Source: Pyrinomonadaceae bacterium
GTDB lineage: Bacteria > Acidobacteriota > Blastocatellia > Pyrinomonadales > Pyrinomonadaceae
Direction of reading: 5' to 3'
DNA length: 64,000 nucleotides
NCBI GenBank assembly: GCA_036277115.1
Contig: DASUNM010000024.1
Location: 496,001 to 560,000 of the forward strand
Each line of letters opens with the position of its first letter. Within the stretch, counting starts at the first letter, position 1. Under the pieces are notes generated by a model. It was not told the DNA's origin. It worked only from the letters and a program-made list of their open reading frames with translations, and searched no databases. Shown piece by piece: positions 59,730 through 64,000 of the stretch. The translations under genes were made by a program, and so were the position numbers.

Positions 59730-61592
59730 TTACTCGACAGTTACGGATTTCGCGAGGTTCCGTGGCTGGTCGACGTCGCATCCGCGTCGCACGGCGATGT
59801 GATAAGCGAGCAGTTGCAGCGGAATGATCGAAAGCAAGGGCGAGAGCAAGTCACTCGATTCCGGGACCGAAATTACGTGATCGGAAACGACTGAAGACAT
59901 CGTGTCGCCTTCGGTCAGGACGGAAAGCACGATGCCTTCACGTGCTTTTACTTCCACAATGTTCGAATGCGTCTTCTCGTAGCGCAGCTCTGAGGAACGA
60001 TTCCCCACTTCACGCGTATTGATGAACATCACAGGCAGCCGCTCATCAATCAGTGCGTTCGGCCCATGTTTCATTTCACCCGCCGGATAGCCTTCGGCGT
60101 GAATGTAGGAAATCTCTTTCAGCTTCAGCGCGCCTTCGAGGGCAATCGGAAAATTGATGCCGCGGCCGAGGTAAAGGAAGTCGGTCGCGCGAAAGAACTC
60201 TCGTGACAGCTCGTCAATCGCGTCCGACTGGTTCAGCAGGTGCTCCATCTTCACCGGCAGTTCGGCCAGTTGCCGCACATGCTCGAGACTCTCTTCATCG
60301 CTCAATGTTCCGCGCAGCTGGCCCAGGTAGAGCGCAAACAAATAGAGCGCGATCATCTGCGAAGTAAAAGCCTTCGTTGAAGCGACACCGATTTCCGGGC
60401 CGGCATGCGTAAGGATCGTGCCGTCGGCTTCGCGCGTGATCATCGAGCCCTGCACGTTGCAGATTGAGAGAACTTTGGCGCCGCGTTCTTTGACTTCGCG
60501 GAGGGCGGCGATCGTATCTGCCGTTTCACCAGACTGCGTAATCACCAGGAGCAAAGTATTGTCGTCGAGAACGGGATCGCGGTAACGGAATTCCGACGCG
60601 TAATCAACATCAACGTTAACGCGTGCGAGCTGCTCGATCATGTACTTGCCGGCCAGACCCGCGTGCAGGGAGGTTCCGCATGCGGCTATCTTGATGGAAT
60701 TAAAACTCTTGAACTCGTCTTCACTGATGTTGCGCATTTCATCGAGGAATACGCGGCCGGTCGCGTGCGAGATTCGTCCCTCGACGGTTTCGCGTACCGC
60801 GCGCGGCTGCTCATAAATCTCCTTGAGCATGAAATGCTTGAAGCCGCCCTTTTCGACCTGAATCGGATCCCACGTAATGCGCGTCTGTTCGGGCTGAACT
60901 TCCTTGCCGCTGAAGTCGCTAACGCGAATGCCGTCCTTTGTCATGACGGCGATCTCGCCGTCGGCCAGAAAGAAGACATCGCGCGTGTGTTCGAGAATCG
61001 CAGGAACGTCGGACGCTACAAAAAATTCGCCATCGCCAAGGCCCATGACCACCGGCGGACCCTGACGCGCGGAAATAATCGTATTCGGGTAATCGGCCGA
61101 GATGATCGAGAGGGCAAAGATGCCCGTGAGTCGCAGCACGGTCTCGCGCACTGCCTTTTCGAAATCAGCGCCCTGCTTCAAATACTCTTCGATCAGGTGC
61201 GCCACGATCTCGGTGTCAGTCTCGGTAACGAACTCATGATCCTTCTGCCGGAGTTCTTCTTTTAGTTTCAGGTAATTCTCGATGATGCCGTTATGAACGA
61301 CGATTACGCGGCCCGTGCAGTCGCGGTGCGGATGCGCGTTCTCTTCGGTCGGTCGCCCGTGGGTCGCCCAACGCGTATGGCCAACACCATAAGTGCCGTT
61401 AAGCGGATTCTGCTGCAACGCCGCTTCCAGGTTGCGCAGCTTTCCTTCGGCGCGGCGAATCTGTAATTCATTGTTCCCGTTGACGACGGCAATGCCAGCC
61501 GAATCATAGCCGCGGTATTCGAGCTTCCGCAGACCATCGATGATCAACGGCACCACCGGTTTGTTTCCAACGTATCCGACTATTCCACACAT
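59730..61592 (-). CDS. glmS: Glutamine-fructose-6-phosphate transaminase (isomerising)
   Basis: Makes glucosamine-6-phosphate from fructose-6-phosphate and glutamine, the first step to UDP-GlcNAc for peptidoglycan. The 620-residue protein starts MCGIVGYVG with the N-terminal nucleophile Cys2 (after Met removal), has [19 protein letters not shown] of the glutaminase, two SIS domains ([60 protein letters not shown]) and ends [10 protein letters not shown], the normal C-terminus. It lies 61 bases after glmU. Essential housekeeping; identity is certain. Confidence 0.98.
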   Translation of the reverse strand: MCGIVGYVGNKPVVPLIIDGLRKLEYRGYDSAGIAVVNGNNELQIRRAEGKLRNLEAALQQNPLNGTYGVGHTRWATHGRPTEENAHPHRDCTGRVIVVHNGIIENYLKLKEELRQKDHEFVTETDTEIVAHLIEEYLKQGADFEKAVRETVLRLTGIFALSIISADYPNTIISARQGPPVVMGLGDGEFFVASDVPAILEHTRDVFFLADGEIAVMTKDGIRVSDFSGKEVQPEQTRITWDPIQVEKGGFKHFMLKEIYEQPRAVRETVEGRISHATGRVFLDEMRNISEDEFKSFNSIKIAACGTSLHAGLAGKYMIEQLARVNVDVDYASEFRYRDPVLDDNTLLLVITQSGETADTIAALREVKERGAKVLSICNVQGSMITREADGTILTHAGPEIGVASTKAFTSQMIALYLFALYLGQLRGTLSDEESLEHVRQLAELPVKMEHLLNQSDAIDELSREFFRATDFLYLGRGINFPIALEGALKLKEISYIHAEGYPAGEMKHGPNALIDERLPVMFINTREVGNRSSELRYEKTHSNIVEVKAREGIVLSVLTEGDTMSSVVSDHVISVPESSDLLSPLLSIIPLQLLAYHIAVRRGCDVDQPRNLAKSVTVE

Positions 61593-61653
61593 AAGTTAGT
61601 AAACAGTAAGTCGTGAGCAGCGAGCAGTAAAAACGGCGAATCCCGCCGCCTTT

Positions 61654-63075
61654 TCATTTCGAATCGTCGTCCGCTTTTCTGATTGCCTTGGCCGGCACAC
61701 CGGCGACCAGGGTATTTGGCGGCACATCCTTGGTAACAACCGAGCCGGCGCCGGTTGAGGCCCCGCTGCCGACGCGCACCGGCGCGATCAGCATTGTATC
61801 TGAGCCGATGTGAACGTGGTCTTCAATGATCGTCTGGTGTTTGTTCTTCCCGTCGTAATTGCACGTGATCGTGCCGGCGCCGATGTTCGTTTCTTCACCA
61901 ATCGTCGCATCGCCAAGATAAGTCAGATGCATGCTCTTCGTGCCGCGACCGATGCGCGATTTCTTCACTTCGACAAAGTTGCCGACGACCGACCGTTCGT
62001 CCATCTGAGCATTCATGCGCAGGTGCGCAAACGGTCCGACGGCGCAGTCATCGGCGATTTGCGAATCCATGACCAGGCAATGGTCTTTGATGGTGACGCG
62101 ATTGCCGATCTGCGAATTCACAATGCGCGATCCCTGTTGGATTTCGCAAGCTTCACCAATGACCGACCTGCCCTGAATATGCACGTCGGGATGAATCACT
62201 GAGTCGCGGCCAATCTTTGCATCGCTGCTGACATAGGAATGGGAAGGATCGATGAATGTCACGCCGTCTTCGATCATCATTCGCCGAATCGTGTTCCGGC
62301 GCATCAGGTTTTCGAATTCGGCAAGTTCAGCCCGCGTGTTGATGCCTGAAACTTCGCGTGCATCGCCGTGCAGGTAAACAGCAACGTGATCGCCGTCCGC
62401 TTTCAGGATCGCCGGCACATCGGTCAGATAGAATTCGGACTGTGCATTGTTTGGTTTGATGCGACTGAGCCCGTCTATCAGCTTTGCGCTTTCAAAGCAA
62501 TAAATGCCGGCGTTTATTTCGCGAATCTGGCGCTCGTCTTCCGTGGCGTCTTTTTGTTCGACGATCTTCACAAAGCCGCCTGCGTCGTCCCGCATGACGC
62601 GACCGTAACCGGTCGGGTTTTCCAGTCTAACACTGAGCAGCGCGCAAGCTGCTTTCGCCGCGTGGTGAGCATCGATCAATTTAGTCAGCGTGCCCGGTCG
62701 AATGAGCGGCACATCACCTGACAACACCAGCACGGTCCGATTATCGCCGCGCAGTTCATTCTCAGCGGCGATCACCGCGTCGCCAGTGCCACGCTGTTTC
62801 AGTTGATGAACAAACGCGATTCTTTCGCGGTCTGAGGCAAACTCGGCTTCGACGATTGCGCGGACTTCTTCCGCCTGGTGACCGACAATTACGACAACCT
62901 TCCCCGGGTTGAGCGCTAGCGCACTTCGGCAGACATGCGAGATTAACGGACGGCCATCAAGCTTGTGCAGCACTTTCGCGACATTCGATTTCATGCGCGT
63001 GCCCAGGCCGGCCGCCATGATCAGCACGTCAACACTTTGTCCGTCGCTCGGATTAGGATTTGAGGAATTCTGCAA
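61654..63075 (-). CDS. glmU: Bifunctional N-acetylglucosamine-1-phosphate uridyltransferase / glucosamine-1-phosphate acetyltransferase
   Basis: Acetylates glucosamine-1-phosphate and couples it to UTP, giving UDP-GlcNAc. N-terminal pyrophosphorylase domain MAAGLGTRMKSNVAKVLHKLDGRPL (UTP-binding) and QLKQRGTGDAVIAAE, GDVPLIRPGTL. The C-terminal left-handed beta-helix (about 250-455) has the acetyltransferase histidine region and GAGTITCNYDGKNKHQTIIEDHVHIGSD. Length 473 is slightly above the usual 456. The start is TTG 63075; a later GTG or ATG would cut the UTP-binding loop. It lies between yvcK (16 bases) and glmS, and together they form a UDP-GlcNAc block. Confidence 0.97.
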   Translation of the reverse strand: MQNSSNPNPSDGQSVDVLIMAAGLGTRMKSNVAKVLHKLDGRPLISHVCRSALALNPGKVVVIVGHQAEEVRAIVEAEFASDRERIAFVHQLKQRGTGDAVIAAENELRGDNRTVLVLSGDVPLIRPGTLTKLIDAHHAAKAACALLSVRLENPTGYGRVMRDDAGGFVKIVEQKDATEDERQIREINAGIYCFESAKLIDGLSRIKPNNAQSEFYLTDVPAILKADGDHVAVYLHGDAREVSGINTRAELAEFENLMRRNTIRRMMIEDGVTFIDPSHSYVSSDAKIGRDSVIHPDVHIQGRSVIGEACEIQQGSRIVNSQIGNRVTIKDHCLVMDSQIADDCAVGPFAHLRMNAQMDERSVVGNFVEVKKSRIGRGTKSMHLTYLGDATIGEETNIGAGTITCNYDGKNKHQTIIEDHVHIGSDTMLIAPVRVGSGASTGAGSVVTKDVPPNTLVAGVPAKAIRKADDDSK

Positions 63076-63091
63076 GGTCGTATTTGCGTGG

Positions 63092-64000
63092 TTAGACTGT
63101 TACCGGCAGAGGCACAGGCGATTGTGCGCCGCAGGCCAGCACGACACGCGCCAGTTGATCAGGATCGTGACGCACCATTTCGCCCTCCTCGAGCAAGTTC
63201 GTGCGGACGATTTCACCGTAGCCCGTTCCGTTGGTGCTTGGTTTCGCTTCAGCCCAGGTTACCTGGAACGCGCCGTCAGCCGCATACAGCGAGGCCTGGT
63301 GCTCAGTGATACTCCGGTCATTCAACAACACGTAATCAAACTGAATCTGCGGAGCGTACTTCTTGACGGTCGCCAGATGTTTCTGCGCGTCGAAACCGTC
63401 GGTCTCTCCGGGCTGTGTCATCAGGTTGGTGACAAAGATTTTGATTCCTCCTGATTCCGCGATGGCGTCAGGTACTTCTGAAACCAGCAGGTTTGGCAAG
63501 ATACTCGTGTAGAGCGATCCAGGCCCCACGGTAATCACATCGGCAGCGCGAATCGCGGCCAGCGCACCCGGCAGCGGTTCGCAGTGATCCGGCTCAAGCC
63601 GCAGGCTCCGAATTTCGGACTTCGCCGCAGTGATTTGCGTTTCGCCGTGAACCGTTCGCCCGTTTACCAGTTCCGCCACCAGTCGCACATCCGTGGTCGT
63701 GGCCGGAAAAATGTGGCCTTTGCTGGCCAGGACCTCTGAAGAAAGCCGTACGGCTTCAACGAAGTCGCCGGTAACGTCCGCCAGAGCAGCGAGGAAAAGA
63801 TTGCCGAAGCTGTGGCCGGCCAAATCGCCTGAACCGCCGAAACGATGCCGAAAAAGGCGCGAAATCAGGGTCGAATCCTCTGACAGCGCAATCATGCAGT
63901 TGCGTATATCACCCGGCGGAAGCATCTGAAGTTCATCACGCAGGCGGCCCGAACTCCCGCCGTCGTCAGAAACGGTGACGATGGCCGAAAGCGACTCCAA
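63092..64000 (-). CDS. yvcK: YvcK/CofD-like UDP-sugar-binding regulator, partial (5' end outside window)
   Basis: The 302 codons present are the C-terminal part of a YvcK protein. It binds UDP-GlcNAc and helps control carbon flux to cell-wall precursors; the N-terminal GGGTG nucleotide-binding loop lies beyond base 64000. Visible: AIVTVSDDGGSSGRLRDELQMLPPGDIRNCMIALS, FGNLFLAALADVTGDF, ADVITVGPGSLYTSILPNLLV, MTQPGETDGF and the terminal DYVLLNDR. The truncated frame begins with TTG at 64000, which is not the real start. Linkage to glmU/glmS agrees with its role. Closely related CofD proteins make coenzyme F420, but the sugar-gene context and DDGGSSG favour YvcK. Confidence 0.9.
   Translation of the reverse strand: MESLSAIVTVSDDGGSSGRLRDELQMLPPGDIRNCMIALSEDSTLISRLFRHRFGGSGDLAGHSFGNLFLAALADVTGDFVEAVRLSSEVLASKGHIFPATTTDVRLVAELVNGRTVHGETQITAAKSEIRSLRLEPDHCEPLPGALAAIRAADVITVGPGSLYTSILPNLLVSEVPDAIAESGGIKIFVTNLMTQPGETDGFDAQKHLATVKKYAPQIQFDYVLLNDRSITEHQASLYAADGAFQVTWAEAKPSTNGTGYGEIVRTNLLEEGEMVRHDPDQLARVVLACGAQSPVPLPVTV

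Noticed and set aside
60663-61265. 200-codon ORF on the plus strand
   Set aside because: It is antisense to glmS, an unmistakable housekeeping gene.

Overview
The window looks like a chromosomal segment of a soil-type Acidobacteriota, most likely class Blastocatellia. This is inferred from gene content: a VWFA-related acidobacterial protein, a winged-helix/TolB-like/TPR regulator, many secreted peptidases (S9, two M16, tricorn, an M6-like metalloprotease), a PEP-CTERM protein, and DUF4388 plus J-domain proteins. No 16S gene is present, so the assignment is indirect. Genes lie on both strands in short operons. There is no prophage, insertion sequence or CRISPR array.

Layout. 1-10.4 kb (minus strand): S9 peptidase cut by the window edge, two-domain M16 peptidase, class III aminotransferase, small secreted or membrane proteins including a paralogous pair, and an aldehyde dehydrogenase. 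10.6-20.5 kb: acyl-CoA ligase carrying an in-frame palindromic repeat, FTR1 iron permease with a Fur-box-like site, mono-heme cytochrome, tricorn protease, AraC regulator and a ToxR-like TPR regulator. 20.7-27.3 kb (plus strand): three secreted proteins in one probable operon, namely a YD/DxDxDG repeat protein, a zinc metalloprotease and a di-heme cytochrome peroxidase. 27.7-35.3 kb: small metabolic enzymes, including two consecutive RidA-PhzF pairs.

36.3-38.0 kb holds the most notable locus. A 58-residue gene absent from simple long-ORF listings encodes a microviridin/marinostatin-type graspetide precursor: leader motif PFFARFLE, core TLKYPSDRDE. It is followed by one MdnC/MvdD-like ATP-grasp ligase. 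Precursor and ligase make a minimal two-gene cluster for a side-chain-to-side-chain ester-crosslinked peptide, probably a serine-protease inhibitor. Next comes an acyl-CoA dehydrogenase plus aminoglycoside-phosphotransferase-fold kinase pair that matches the two halves of eukaryotic ACAD10/11.

40.4-52.1 kb: a degenerate tRNA-Glu copy, a PEP-CTERM protein, intact tRNA-Glu(UUC), PilZ protein, TPR protein, class II-like deacetylase, zinc-ribbon protein, and a minus-strand run trmFO - VWA - xerC - DUF4388/DnaJ/TPR - HD-GYP - methyltransferase-like protein; then tRNA-Thr(CGU). 52.1-64.0 kb: a second M16 peptidase, two unrecognised genes (one membrane-anchored) separated by a terminator and a hairpin-rich gap, a phytanoyl-CoA dioxygenase-family protein, and the UDP-GlcNAc block yvcK (partial) - glmU - glmS.
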